NCBI RefSeq assembly: GCF_003061515.1
Contig: NZ_CP028924.1
Coordinates: 3,534,001-3,598,000 of the forward strand
Source: Colwellia sp. Arc7-D
Lineage (GTDB): Bacteria; Pseudomonadota; Gammaproteobacteria; Enterobacterales; Alteromonadaceae
Length of the DNA: 64,000 bases
Direction: 5' to 3'
Below the pieces are notes generated by a model. It was not told the DNA's origin, searched no databases, and saw only the letters and a program-made list of their open reading frames with translations. A program made the translations under genes and the position numbers. Position 1 is the stretch's first letter. Every line of letters starts with the position of its first letter. This document shows positions 1 through 7,950 of this stretch, one piece after another.

Positions 1-81
1 TTTCTGTCAACTGCTTTTTATGAATAAAAAAAACTAATATATGTATAAAAGTTAGGAAGAATGAATATTTGCTGGAAATAT

Positions 82-1026
82 TCAGGAAATAATGCGTTCT
101 TTAGCCAAACAAACTTGGTTTCTGCCTGAGTTTTTCGCTTTATATAAGGCAATATCTGCACGACTGATGATGTCTTCATAACGAGTGTCGTATTCATCCA
201 TTACAGCAACGCCTATACTAACAGTGGCATTAATGTTTTTGTCTTGATACTCAATAGCATTACTTGCTATGGCTTTACGTATACGCTCGGCAACATCATT
301 TGCGCCGGTTAGCCCTGTGTTAGGTAGAATAACCGCAAACTCTTCACCGCCATAACGGCCAAATAGATCGCCCATGCGTAATAATCCATTAATCACTTCA
401 GCGATATCAATTAACACTTTATCACCACCTTGATGACCATAAGTATCATTTAACAGTTTAAACTGATCTAAATCTAACATTACCAAAGCGAGATCTTGTT
501 TGTAACGTTGAGCACGAGAAAATTCGGCGGCTAAACATTCTTCCCAATGCTTTCGATTAAAAGCTTGGGTCAACCCGTCTATGCGATTAGATAAAGCTAA
601 CTCTTGTAATACTTTGTTTAATTGAGTTTGGTAATGACAAACATCAGTTACATCTTCAATTAAAATGCAAATACGCTCAACCTCTCCTTTAACCTCTATA
701 GGTAAAAAAGTGCAGTTTTGCGCCATAAAATCACTATCGGTTGTTATCGGACGAGAATGAGAAAGCTCAAATAGATGATGACGTTGTTCCCAACCACAAA
801 AAGATTGGTTTTTTAACTGTAGTACACTTGAGAGCTTACGCTCAAACCACTTCTTAGGTAGTTCAGGAAAAACAGTAAAAATACTTTTACCAATAACTTG
901 CTTGTCGCTTTTATTGGCATGCACTTCTAAAAATCGATTCCACATAAGGATCTTAAAATTATTATCTAAAATTAAAATCCCGGTATTTAAGCGATTTGAA
1001 AGATCACCGCAAAGTTCATTCAACAT
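82..1026 (-). CDS. PAS-GGDEF diguanylate cyclase
   Basis: Makes cyclic di-GMP from two GTP. The N-terminal part (about residues 10-130) reads as a PAS-like sensor with no membrane segment, so the protein should be cytoplasmic. A GGDEF domain fills residues 148-310. The active-site loop is GGEEF at 226-230. An RxxD inhibitory site (R217-x-x-D220) lies five residues before it, so product inhibition is likely. It is the last gene of a three-gene minus-strand operon with a CheC-like protein (2 nt gap) and a single-domain response regulator, which suggests that the receiver and phosphatase tune cyclic di-GMP output. The ATG at 1026 abuts the upstream stop. The family call is firm; the signal is unknown. 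Confidence 0.9.
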   Translation of the reverse strand: MLNELCGDLSNRLNTGILILDNNFKILMWNRFLEVHANKSDKQVIGKSIFTVFPELPKKWFERKLSSVLQLKNQSFCGWEQRHHLFELSHSRPITTDSDFMAQNCTFLPIEVKGEVERICILIEDVTDVCHYQTQLNKVLQELALSNRIDGLTQAFNRKHWEECLAAEFSRAQRYKQDLALVMLDLDQFKLLNDTYGHQGGDKVLIDIAEVINGLLRMGDLFGRYGGEEFAVILPNTGLTGANDVAERIRKAIASNAIEYQDKNINATVSIGVAVMDEYDTRYEDIISRADIALYKAKNSGRNQVCLAKERIIS

Positions 1027-1028
1027 TG

Positions 1029-1637
1029 TTAAAAGTCTGCCAATATACGGTCAATAACAGCTTTAATATTGTTAATAGCTTCTTCAGGTATAAGTAATAC
1101 CATGTCACAATTAAATGAGTAGTCTGTTACTTGATAACTAATTTTAACTTTTAGAGCAAAATCCCAGTTAAATGACTGCTGTTGAATGTGCTCATTTACT
1201 TTAGTTAAGTTTGTCGATAAGAGTCTAGGTGCGCTATACGACATTTGGTTATCTATTTGGCTGGCAAATACATTCAAAAATGTAGTAGTTAAGATAGAAC
1301 TTAAATCAATCATTTGCTCATCAAATGAAAGTTCATCAGCTTCATAACCGAGTAAGTCAGCTAACCGATTTGAATCAAGCGGTTGATACATCAGCAATGC
1401 TTCACCACGAATACCTTCATAGCCAAAAAAACCTTGGCTAACAATTGCCGTTGCTTTTAAGTCATGATTAAGGCTATCGAATAAGTGTTCTGATCGAACT
1501 TGCTCAATGCTGGGTACTTTTAAATATACAAAGGTATCTAAATAGCGAGCGAGTTGATCGCTCGCTTGTCCCATGGCGACATTAATCAACTCTTGTAAAC
1601 AGTCGTGTTGATCCTCAGTTAAGTCAAATGCATTCAT
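1029..1637 (-). CDS. CheC/CheX-like chemotaxis phosphatase family protein
   Basis: A 202-residue protein that resembles the CheC/CheX/FliY phosphatases, which remove phosphate from CheY-type receivers. The first active-site helix is recognisable at residues 15-30 (ELINVAMGQASDQL, carrying the E-x-x-N pair). The second helix (about residues 112-128, ending TTTFLNVFASQ) keeps the Asn, but the expected Glu is Thr, so only one catalytic centre looks intact. Its ATG overlaps the stop of the upstream response regulator by four bases, so the two are translationally coupled. The receiver is the obvious partner. No adhesin or flagellar gene is adjacent, so a link to chemotaxis proper is not shown. Confidence 0.7.
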   Translation of the reverse strand: MNAFDLTEDQHDCLQELINVAMGQASDQLARYLDTFVYLKVPSIEQVRSEHLFDSLNHDLKATAIVSQGFFGYEGIRGEALLMYQPLDSNRLADLLGYEADELSFDEQMIDLSSILTTTFLNVFASQIDNQMSYSAPRLLSTNLTKVNEHIQQQSFNWDFALKVKISYQVTDYSFNCDMVLLIPEEAINNIKAVIDRILADF

Positions 1638-1999
1638 AGGAAACCGTGATTACTTAAATGTTCATTTAATGTATCTAATTCTATAGGTTTACGCAAAAAT
1701 GCTTTTGCACCTAGCGATAATACGCGGCTTTGCATTTCAGGTTGAACATCAGCCGAAATCACAAAAACCGGTAAATTAATCCCTTCATCTTTCATTGCCT
1801 GTAATACGCCGAGACCGTCAATAACTGGCATAGTCAAATCGAGAAAAAGAATGTCAATATTTTGATTACGTAAAATATCAAGCGCTTCTTGCCCGTCTTT
1901 GGCTAATTGCACATCTGTAGATAGGTTTTCTGGAAGGCTTCTAAGTACTTGCTTTCTGGCTAAGTTAGAGTCATCACAAATAAGAACATTTGTACTCAT
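1634..1999 (-). CDS. Single-domain response regulator (CheY-like)
   Basis: A stand-alone receiver domain of 121 residues with no output domain. Acidic pocket D9-D10, phosphoacceptor D54 (FLDLTMP), switch residue S82 and conserved K104 (LRKP) are all present, so phosphorylation should be functional. It is the first gene of a minus-strand operon and overlaps the CheC-like gene by four bases. No histidine kinase is nearby, so its phosphodonor is encoded elsewhere. The likely role is to relay a kinase signal to the CheC-like protein and the diguanylate cyclase encoded downstream; this is inference from context. Confidence 0.9.
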   Translation of the reverse strand: MSTNVLICDDSNLARKQVLRSLPENLSTDVQLAKDGQEALDILRNQNIDILFLDLTMPVIDGLGVLQAMKDEGINLPVFVISADVQPEMQSRVLSLGAKAFLRKPIELDTLNEHLSNHGFL

Positions 2000-2663
2000 T
2001 TGGCGCGATTCCTTAATTATTTTTTTTATTAACGCCTAATTTACATTAAATTTACTCTGCTGTTAATTGAAAATGCGAATAAAGGCGACATTTTTATTCA
2101 ACTTGCTTGTTGAAAAGTATGCGCCCACTACATATCTTAACCTGTCCTACCGCTAACAAATCAAAATAGTAGCTCAAGTTATCTCACCAAATTTAGCGCA
2201 TTGGTTACTGATATAAACTGTCGCTCTTATTTTATACAAGTTTGATTATTGAGATTAAACATTTCATTTCATAGCTTTAGCTGCTTTCCTTATGCAAAAA
2301 TCCACTTTTAGAAAGTAGGAAAGAGACCACAACAACCTCACTTATTTCCTTACAAGTTTATTATTAATTCAATAAACGTAACTGACAAAACAGCAGACAC
2401 TAGATAAATGCATAATGCCTTCCAACTGTAGTGTGTTAATTTCATATTCATCCCCTTGTTACCAATACTATCAATGGTTATTTACAAACGTTGATGTAAT
2501 TGGATATTAATCATTATTTTTATTATTTTTTTAAATCACCAGAAGCACTTTTTAACTAGCAGATCTTGTGCCAACTAATTTAATTAAAAGCGGTAGTTCA
2601 TAAAATGATGAAGGGGGTTATAGCGATGTGATTCTAGCAAGGGTTATTAGAAGATTAAAACAA
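2000..2663. other. Intergenic region with one candidate small ORF
   Basis: About 660 bases between the YgjP-like gene and the response regulator start. It should hold the promoter of the response regulator operon on the minus strand. Apart from the small ORF listed separately at 2350-2445 I see no RNA gene, strong inverted repeat or mobile element remnant. Confidence 0.6.
2350..2445 (-). CDS. Candidate 31-residue membrane peptide
   Basis: A short reading frame that starts MKLTHYSWKAL and continues as one hydrophobic stretch (about residues 11-29) with a basic N-terminus, typical of a single-pass small membrane protein. An AAGGGG Shine-Dalgarno lies six bases before the chosen ATG. An in-frame ATG six bases upstream sits too close to that site. 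The frame ends in TAA. No family is recognised and nothing shows expression. The good ribosome site and coherent membrane-like composition are the only support, and chance is a real alternative in AT-rich DNA. Confidence 0.35.
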   Translation of the reverse strand: MKLTHYSWKALCIYLVSAVLSVTFIELIINL

Positions 2664-3392
2664 CTACAACCACTTCAGATGAGGTTGATTTTTTTGCATC
2701 CAGTTTTTGGCACTTTTATATTCGGGGCAATACACGGCAACTAATTGCCAAAATTTTGTCGAATGATTCATATGTTTAATGTGACATAGCTCATGAATAA
2801 TTACATAGTCAACTACCCAAGTTGGTAGCATTTTCAATAAATAATTAAAACTCAATTCACTACGACTATTGCAACTGCCCCAGCGCGCTTTATATTTTCT
2901 AACCTTAAAAGATGATGCATGCAGTGACATTTTTTCTGAAAACAAGACAATATTTTGTGCTAAATATGCCTCTATTCGAGCTTTAAACCAAGCTTCTATT
3001 TGCGACTTAATTTTCAACACGGCTGCTTCTGAATACATATCGCAAGTATCATAACGCGCATTAATAACAACCGTTAAACTTTGCTCATGCGGATCATGAA
3101 TAACATCAGAACGTCCATAGGTAATAATAATACTATGCGGTAAACCATCGATATATATTGATGGCTTTTGGTCAGTATTATCACGGCTGAACTGTTCACT
3201 AAATGAAGGGTTTAATAGGGTGTTTTGCTGTTGCTCAGCCACTTTTTCATTTAGCCACTGCAACTTCGATTGGATCAAGCTTTCAACATAGGCTGTTTTT
3301 ACAAATTTGGGTGCTCTAACAATAATTTGAGCATTTCTAACTTGTAAGGCAATTGTTTTTCTACGTTCACTGCGTATTAACTGATATTCCAA
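2664..3392 (-). CDS. YgjP-like metallopeptidase domain protein (DUF45)
   Basis: A 242-residue cytoplasmic protein of the YgjP/DUF45 zinc metallopeptidase family, related to the WSS1/SprT-type fold. The zinc motif is HELCH at residues 200-204, with a third histidine about six residues on (H210, in MNHSTKFW). The family signature KARWGSC precedes it at 168-174, and WLNEK is present near residue 47. The substrate of the family is not known with confidence. It is a single gene on the minus strand with over 270 bases before yebG-proximal sequence ends and no obvious partner. Confidence 0.85.
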   Translation of the reverse strand: MEYQLIRSERRKTIALQVRNAQIIVRAPKFVKTAYVESLIQSKLQWLNEKVAEQQQNTLLNPSFSEQFSRDNTDQKPSIYIDGLPHSIIITYGRSDVIHDPHEQSLTVVINARYDTCDMYSEAAVLKIKSQIEAWFKARIEAYLAQNIVLFSEKMSLHASSFKVRKYKARWGSCNSRSELSFNYLLKMLPTWVVDYVIIHELCHIKHMNHSTKFWQLVAVYCPEYKSAKNWMQKNQPHLKWL

Positions 3393-3487
3393 AACACCAC
3401 CATTAGTCTAGTTTAGCTAGGTAATAAACAAGCTTCATAGGTTAAGCAAGTTTTTACTTCAGTTAATGACGCTCGCCCATTTGCCTA

Positions 3488-3871
3488 TTATGCTGCAGTT
3501 TTAGCTTTGGCTTTTGCTTTGGTACTTGTTGCTTTAGCCTTTTTTACTGTCTCAGTTGCTTGTGCTTCAACAACCTCTTCTACTGGCTCATCTTTTAGCT
3601 TACTCGAGCTAGTTGATGCTGCTTTGTTAGACACTACTTTAGCTTTCTTAGCTTGTAAGGCAACGAGTACATCATCTCTATTTTGTGCTAAATACACACA
3701 AAGCTCTTCACGGATACTTTCAGAAAGCTCGACAGGCGCATGTTCAAACATTTCAGATAAACTGTCTGCCATATCAAGCATTTTATCATATTCATCTGCG
3801 GCTTTTTTATCCATGAACGTTTCTACCTCCACACCTTGTCTTATGACGACAAATCGACTTTCAACTGCCAT
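3488..3871 (-). CDS. yebG: YebG family SOS-induced protein
   Basis: Residues 1-75 match the E. coli YebG pattern: MAVE start, VVIRQG, KKAADEYDKMLDMAD, and then the VELSESIREELCVYLAQ helix. In E. coli yebG is a LexA-regulated gene of unclear biochemical role. Here the protein is longer (127 against about 96 residues) because of a C-terminal Lys/Ala/Thr-rich tail with KAKAKAK steps, which resembles a histone-like nucleic acid-binding tail. A LexA-box match lies about 85 bases upstream, in line with SOS control. The long plus-strand open frame over this gene is an artefact of the repetitive tail. Confidence 0.85.
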   Translation of the reverse strand: MAVESRFVVIRQGVEVETFMDKKAADEYDKMLDMADSLSEMFEHAPVELSESIREELCVYLAQNRDDVLVALQAKKAKVVSNKAASTSSSKLKDEPVEEVVEAQATETVKKAKATSTKAKAKAKTAA

Positions 3872-3954
3872 TGTTATCCCTTAATTAACTATTTATTACC
3901 AAACTCACGTTATTGCTAAAATGTATTTGCAGTAAGCGCAAACACTTCAACAGC

Positions 3955-3974
3955 AACTGTACATATCATCAGTA
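3955..3974 (-). promoter_or_regulatory. LexA box upstream of yebG
   Basis: The core CTGT-N8-TCAG inside AACTGTACATATCATCAGTA differs from the gamma-proteobacterial consensus CTGT-N8-ACAG by one core base and also keeps the flanking TA. It lies upstream of yebG, a classic SOS gene. Confidence 0.65.
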
Positions 3975-3994
3975 TCATACCTTTATTTTCTAAA

Positions 3995-4020
3995 ATTGCC
4001 AGATAATGTTATCTGACAAT
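3995..4020 (-). terminator. Probable terminator hairpin after dbpA
   Basis: Stem CAGATA/TATCTG (4000-4005 with 4010-4015) is extended by ATTG/CAAT across one mismatch, 37-60 bases past the dbpA stop. The U-tract on the minus strand is interrupted, so termination may be weak. Confidence 0.4.
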
Positions 4021-4056
4021 TCAACTTTATATAGGTAAGTCGCACGTACATTCAAA

Positions 4057-5442
4057 TTACTTTAATTCGCGTACTCTAAATGTGCGGCCTTTTAATTTGC
4101 CATGGGTTAACTTGTTTAACGCTTTTCTCGCCACCATTTTTTCAACAGCAACGTAAGCCCAGTTTGGCCCTAATTGAATTTTACCGACTTGCTCAAATGT
4201 AATACCATTTTCACTGGTGAGTGCGCCAACAATATCGCCAGGTCTAACTTTTTGTTTTTTCCCGCCATCTATCTGTATCGTCGCCATTTTTGCTGTGAAA
4301 ACGCTGTGTTCTAGCACTTCATTGCTCGGTAGTTCTTCGCCTTCAATGGTGCGCTCTAAATAATCTTCTAGTAAGCCAATTTTATATCTGTCTTTGTTAC
4401 TAAACAAAGTAAAGGCATAGCCAGTACTGCCTGCTCTACCTGTACGACCAATACGATGAATATGAACTTCAGTGTCATGCGCAAGATTATAATTAAATAC
4501 CGCGTCAAGCGCTTCAATGTCTAAGCCGCGCGCAGCTACATCGGTTGCAACCAATATTGAAGCACTTTTGTTAGCAAAACGTACTAAGGTTTGATCTCTG
4601 TCTTTTTGCTCTAAATCGCCATGCAATGCAACCACACCAAAACCGTAAGCGGCCAATTTGTTTGCAACATTCTGGGTTTCAATTTTGGTATTACAGAATA
4701 TTACACTCGACTCAGGCTTGTGTGTTAATAACAATAACCGAATAGCTAATAAGCGGTCTTCATCGTTTTCCACTTGATAAAAGTGTTGCGAAATAGTGCT
4801 ATTTTCGTGATTCGACTCTACTTTTATGACTGCCGGTGTTTGCAAATATTTATTAGCAATTTTTTGAATTTGATCTGGAAACGTCGCGCTAAATAATAAG
4901 GTTTGACGTTGCTGAGGAATTTTATCAATAATGTTATCTAATGCTGCTTGAAAGCCCATATCGAGCATACGATCAGCTTCATCTAAAACCAGTGTATCAA
5001 CATGGTCCAACGATAAAGTGCCTCGACCTAAGTGATCTTCAATTCTGCCGGGCGTGCCAACAATAATGTGAGCCCCGTGTTCCAATGAACCCACTTGCGG
5101 ACCAAAAGGTGTACCACCACAAAGCGTTAACACTTTAATGTTATGAACGGCCCGAGCTAATTTTCTAATTTCTTTTGCTACTTGGTCGGCTAATTCACGC
5201 GTAGGGCAAAGCACTAAGGTTTGAATTCTAAACTTTTTAACTTGTAGTTTATTCAATAAACCAAGACCAAATGCTGCCGTTTTACCTGAACCCGTTTTAC
5301 CTTGAGCAATAACGTCTTGCCCCGCTAAAATAGCCGGCAAGCTCTTAGCTTGTATCTCTGTCATCTCGTGGTAACCCAGTGATGAAAGGTTTTCTAAAAT
5401 TGCAGATTGCAAGGTAAGTGATGAAAATTTGCTGTCGCTCAA
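4057..5442 (-). CDS. dbpA: ATP-dependent RNA helicase DbpA
   Basis: A 461-residue DEAD-box helicase that acts in 50S ribosomal subunit assembly and, in E. coli, is specific for hairpin 92 of 23S rRNA. Visible motifs: Q-motif region near residue 25, Walker A GKTGSGKT, PTRELA, DEAD (VLDEADRMLDMGF), SAT, and HRIGRTGR. The C-terminal 75 residues (GDIVGALTSENG, IQLGPNWAYVAVEK) are the DbpA-type RNA-binding domain, which separates it from RhlE and SrmB. Length matches E. coli DbpA. The start is TTG, with AGGA eight bases upstream. It stands alone on the minus strand. Confidence 0.95.
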   Translation of the reverse strand: MSDSKFSSLTLQSAILENLSSLGYHEMTEIQAKSLPAILAGQDVIAQGKTGSGKTAAFGLGLLNKLQVKKFRIQTLVLCPTRELADQVAKEIRKLARAVHNIKVLTLCGGTPFGPQVGSLEHGAHIIVGTPGRIEDHLGRGTLSLDHVDTLVLDEADRMLDMGFQAALDNIIDKIPQQRQTLLFSATFPDQIQKIANKYLQTPAVIKVESNHENSTISQHFYQVENDEDRLLAIRLLLLTHKPESSVIFCNTKIETQNVANKLAAYGFGVVALHGDLEQKDRDQTLVRFANKSASILVATDVAARGLDIEALDAVFNYNLAHDTEVHIHRIGRTGRAGSTGYAFTLFSNKDRYKIGLLEDYLERTIEGEELPSNEVLEHSVFTAKMATIQIDGGKKQKVRPGDIVGALTSENGITFEQVGKIQLGPNWAYVAVEKMVARKALNKLTHGKLKGRTFRVRELK

Positions 5443-5555
5443 CGTAAAAGTCCTAACTTAAAAATAATTGCCGCTATTTTACACGCTTTCACTCAAGCAA
5501 GCACAGCTTTACGCAATTAAATTATTGGCGCTATTTAAGACGATGAAAAGTAGCA

Positions 5556-6293
5556 TTAACTCATCAATATATGGATGATTTTTGTTGCTAAAACTTGAGG
5601 CGATTCTAAAGGTAGCATATGACCCGTATTAGCGATTTCATGTATCAATACATTTTCTTCAATTTTAAACACTTGTGCTAATTCTTTTCTAAACGATACA
5701 AGCTCAACTAAGTTATCTTCATCTCCAACAAGGAATGTTATCGGTAAGGTTAAATTTGCCAATAAAGACAATAAATTAGGTCTTAGCAGCGAGACACTGA
5801 TTTGATGCAATAAGACATTTACACCAAGCGCTTGATCCATCTCGACAATCGTTTGTTTGATATGCTGATAACGCGGCAAACTTAATTGCTTAATTTTCGG
5901 GTGCAGCAGATCATCAATGCGTTTATTTGGAATGCCTGTGTAACCGCGTTGCTTAATCCAGTCAACGGTGCGCTTACGTTGTTTAATTTCAGCTTCTGGC
6001 AGATTTTTCGGACAATTAGAAACGATTAATAAGTGCTGAAGTTTGTGAGCCAACTTTAACGCTATAGCACTTGCTATATAACCGCCGAGCGAAAACCCGA
6101 CTAATATCGCGTTTTTTTCAATAATTTTATGAGCTAATGCGTCAACTACCTCATCCATAGTGCCTGAGTTTGGGATCACTAAGTGGATGAGTTGAAGATC
6201 CTCATTACATTGTTCTCGCAGCAACTGCCATACAGGCAGCCACAATTGTTGATTGCACATAGTGCCTGGAATAAAATAAATGGTTTTTGACAA
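5556..6293 (-). CDS. Alpha/beta hydrolase
   Basis: A 245-residue alpha/beta hydrolase fold protein. The oxyanion region FIPGTMCN is at residues 7-14 and the nucleophile elbow is GFSLGG, with its Ser near residue 68. An Asp in the VGDEDNLV loop and a His in the TGHMLPLE segment complete the triad. No signal peptide is seen, so it should be cytoplasmic. The gene follows moeA on the same strand with a 42-base gap, and the two may be cotranscribed. BioH-like or lipase-like assignments cannot be told apart here and the substrate is unknown. Confidence 0.8.
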   Translation of the reverse strand: MSKTIYFIPGTMCNQQLWLPVWQLLREQCNEDLQLIHLVIPNSGTMDEVVDALAHKIIEKNAILVGFSLGGYIASAIALKLAHKLQHLLIVSNCPKNLPEAEIKQRKRTVDWIKQRGYTGIPNKRIDDLLHPKIKQLSLPRYQHIKQTIVEMDQALGVNVLLHQISVSLLRPNLLSLLANLTLPITFLVGDEDNLVELVSFRKELAQVFKIEENVLIHEIANTGHMLPLESPQVLATKIIHILMS

Positions 6294-6335
6294 ACCTAAA
6301 CCCTACTTAAGTTTCAATTTATTGTCGGTATATAT

Positions 6336-7571
6336 TTAGCTAAAAAAACGCTCAAACAAACGGATGTTGACTGTTTCATTCGCTTTCACCCGACCTTGAT
6401 CTGCAGGTAAAACAATATAACAATTTGCAGAAGCAATACTGGTTAATATGCCTGACCCTTGATTTCCCGTGCTTGTTACCATTAATTCACCTTGCTGGTT
6501 ATAAGATAAAACACCACGTTGAAAATCCATTCGCCCTGGTGATTTTCTTAAGTCAGTAACCGTTTTAGCGAATAAGGTAATTGCAGGTGCCGCATGGTAA
6601 TTTTGGAGCTTCATTAGCGCTGGCATTGCCAGTAAATCGGCAGTAACCATGGCAGACACTGGGTTGCCCGGTAAACCAAAAAAAATACTGTTGGGTAATG
6701 TACCAAAAGCAAAAGGCTTGCCGGGTTTCATGGCTATTTTCCAAAAAGCTATTTCACCTATTTGTTCAAGTACTAGCTTGGTGTAATCGGCATCGCCTAC
6801 CGAAACACCACCGGAGGAAATAACAGCATCAGCCTGAGCATCAGCTTGCATAAAAGCCTCTCTAATTGCATTTTCATCATCGCCAATCACACCAAAATTA
6901 ATCACATTAACATTGAGATTTTTAAGCATTGCCGCTAACGCATAGCTATTACTTTCAAATATGTCGCCGCTTTGCAGAGGTTGTCCTAAAGCTTTTAATT
7001 CATCGCCAGTAGCAATCAGTGCAACATTAATTTTTCGAAACACATTAAGTTCATTAATGCCAAGTGATGCTAATACGCCAATATCAATTGCCGATAAGCG
7101 TCGTCCTTTGGTAAAAACAACCTGCCCTTGGTCAATATCTTCACCCATTAATCGAACATGGTCGCCAATATGACGTGGCGCTAGAAAAAGTATATTTTCA
7201 GCATCTGCCTGACAGTTTTCTTGCATTTCAACAGTATCGCAATCAACAGGAATTTTAGCGCCGGTCATAATGCGAATGCACTCACCTGTACCGCACTTGC
7301 CTTCAAAAGGTTGACCGGCCATCGAACGACCAACCAATTTCAAACATTGCTCATGAAGTAAACTTTTATGGGCAAATGCATAGCCGTCCATCGCAGAGTT
7401 ATTATGCGGTGGAACATTAATTGGGCTGCTGATATTGCTTGATAAAACTCGACCTAGTGCATCAGTAAGTGTGATATTTTCAACATCGGTTATTGGCTTA
7501 ATAGCCGCAAGCATAGTGTCTAGTGCTTGCTCAAAAGGCATTAATCCGGGTGCAGAACAACAATCAACCAT
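6336..7571 (-). CDS. moeA: Molybdopterin molybdenumtransferase MoeA
   Basis: Inserts molybdate into adenylylated molybdopterin in the last step of molybdenum cofactor synthesis. The 411-residue protein has the MoeA signatures: the PHNNSAMDGYA segment near residue 60, TGDEL near 190, SGGVSVGDADYT near 255, the PGKPFAFG and GLPGNPVSA motifs around 285-310, and a C-terminal domain IV. The ATG at 7571 is preferred because GGAAGAG lies six bases upstream; an in-frame TTG further up would overlap that site. It is divergent from the moaA operon across a shared 380-base regulatory region. Confidence 0.95.
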   Translation of the reverse strand: MVDCCSAPGLMPFEQALDTMLAAIKPITDVENITLTDALGRVLSSNISSPINVPPHNNSAMDGYAFAHKSLLHEQCLKLVGRSMAGQPFEGKCGTGECIRIMTGAKIPVDCDTVEMQENCQADAENILFLAPRHIGDHVRLMGEDIDQGQVVFTKGRRLSAIDIGVLASLGINELNVFRKINVALIATGDELKALGQPLQSGDIFESNSYALAAMLKNLNVNVINFGVIGDDENAIREAFMQADAQADAVISSGGVSVGDADYTKLVLEQIGEIAFWKIAMKPGKPFAFGTLPNSIFFGLPGNPVSAMVTADLLAMPALMKLQNYHAAPAITLFAKTVTDLRKSPGRMDFQRGVLSYNQQGELMVTSTGNQGSGILTSIASANCYIVLPADQGRVKANETVNIRLFERFFS

Positions 7572-7950
7572 AGTAAACTCTTCCAATTCTTTAATTTTAT
7601 TAATATTTATAAATCGATTTCTAGTCGAACAAAAATGAGCGATGGACTAACCGAACTAGAATAAATCTAATTTAACCTAAACTAATTTAATACGGCACGT
7701 TAACAATATTAATCATATTAGTGAACGCTATTTAGCATAACCAAGGTCTTTATCTGTTATATTGATTAGAATCATACTATGCTAGCTTTGTATGATATAA
7801 AATATTCATTCATTTATTATTCGCCGAGCTCTCTTAGCTACACCTGATTATTATTCAGGCATGCTATTTTAGCCGTAAACCAAGTTCTAAACTTGAGTTT
7901 GCCAGGGTTAACAAGGAAACTTGTTTACCTCCCGACTTTGGAAAGGTGAC
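7572..7950. other. Divergent moeA/moaA regulatory region
   Basis: About 380 bases that serve both moeA (minus) and moaA (plus). Contents: a perfect 7-base inverted repeat ATCATAC/GTATGAT (7771-7777 and 7790-7796), and a small hairpin CCTGA/TCAGG (7843-7847 and 7855-7859) within what would be the moaA leader. A structured cofactor-sensing leader is possible, but I could not fold it into a known riboswitch by eye. Confidence 0.5.
7771..7796. promoter_or_regulatory. Inverted repeat between moeA and moaA
   Basis: ATCATAC, a 12-base spacer, then GTATGAT: a perfect two-arm repeat of the size expected for a dimeric regulator site. It is not a clean match to the E. coli ModE operator. The regulator is unknown. 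Confidence 0.4.

Noticed and set aside
3507..3884. Long plus-strand open frame opposite yebG
   Set aside because: It is produced by the repetitive Lys/Ala codons of yebG on the other strand; YebG is the real product.
7755..7780. ModE-like operator ahead of moaA
   Set aside because: GTTATATTG matches one half of the E. coli operator, but the second half does not follow at the right place.
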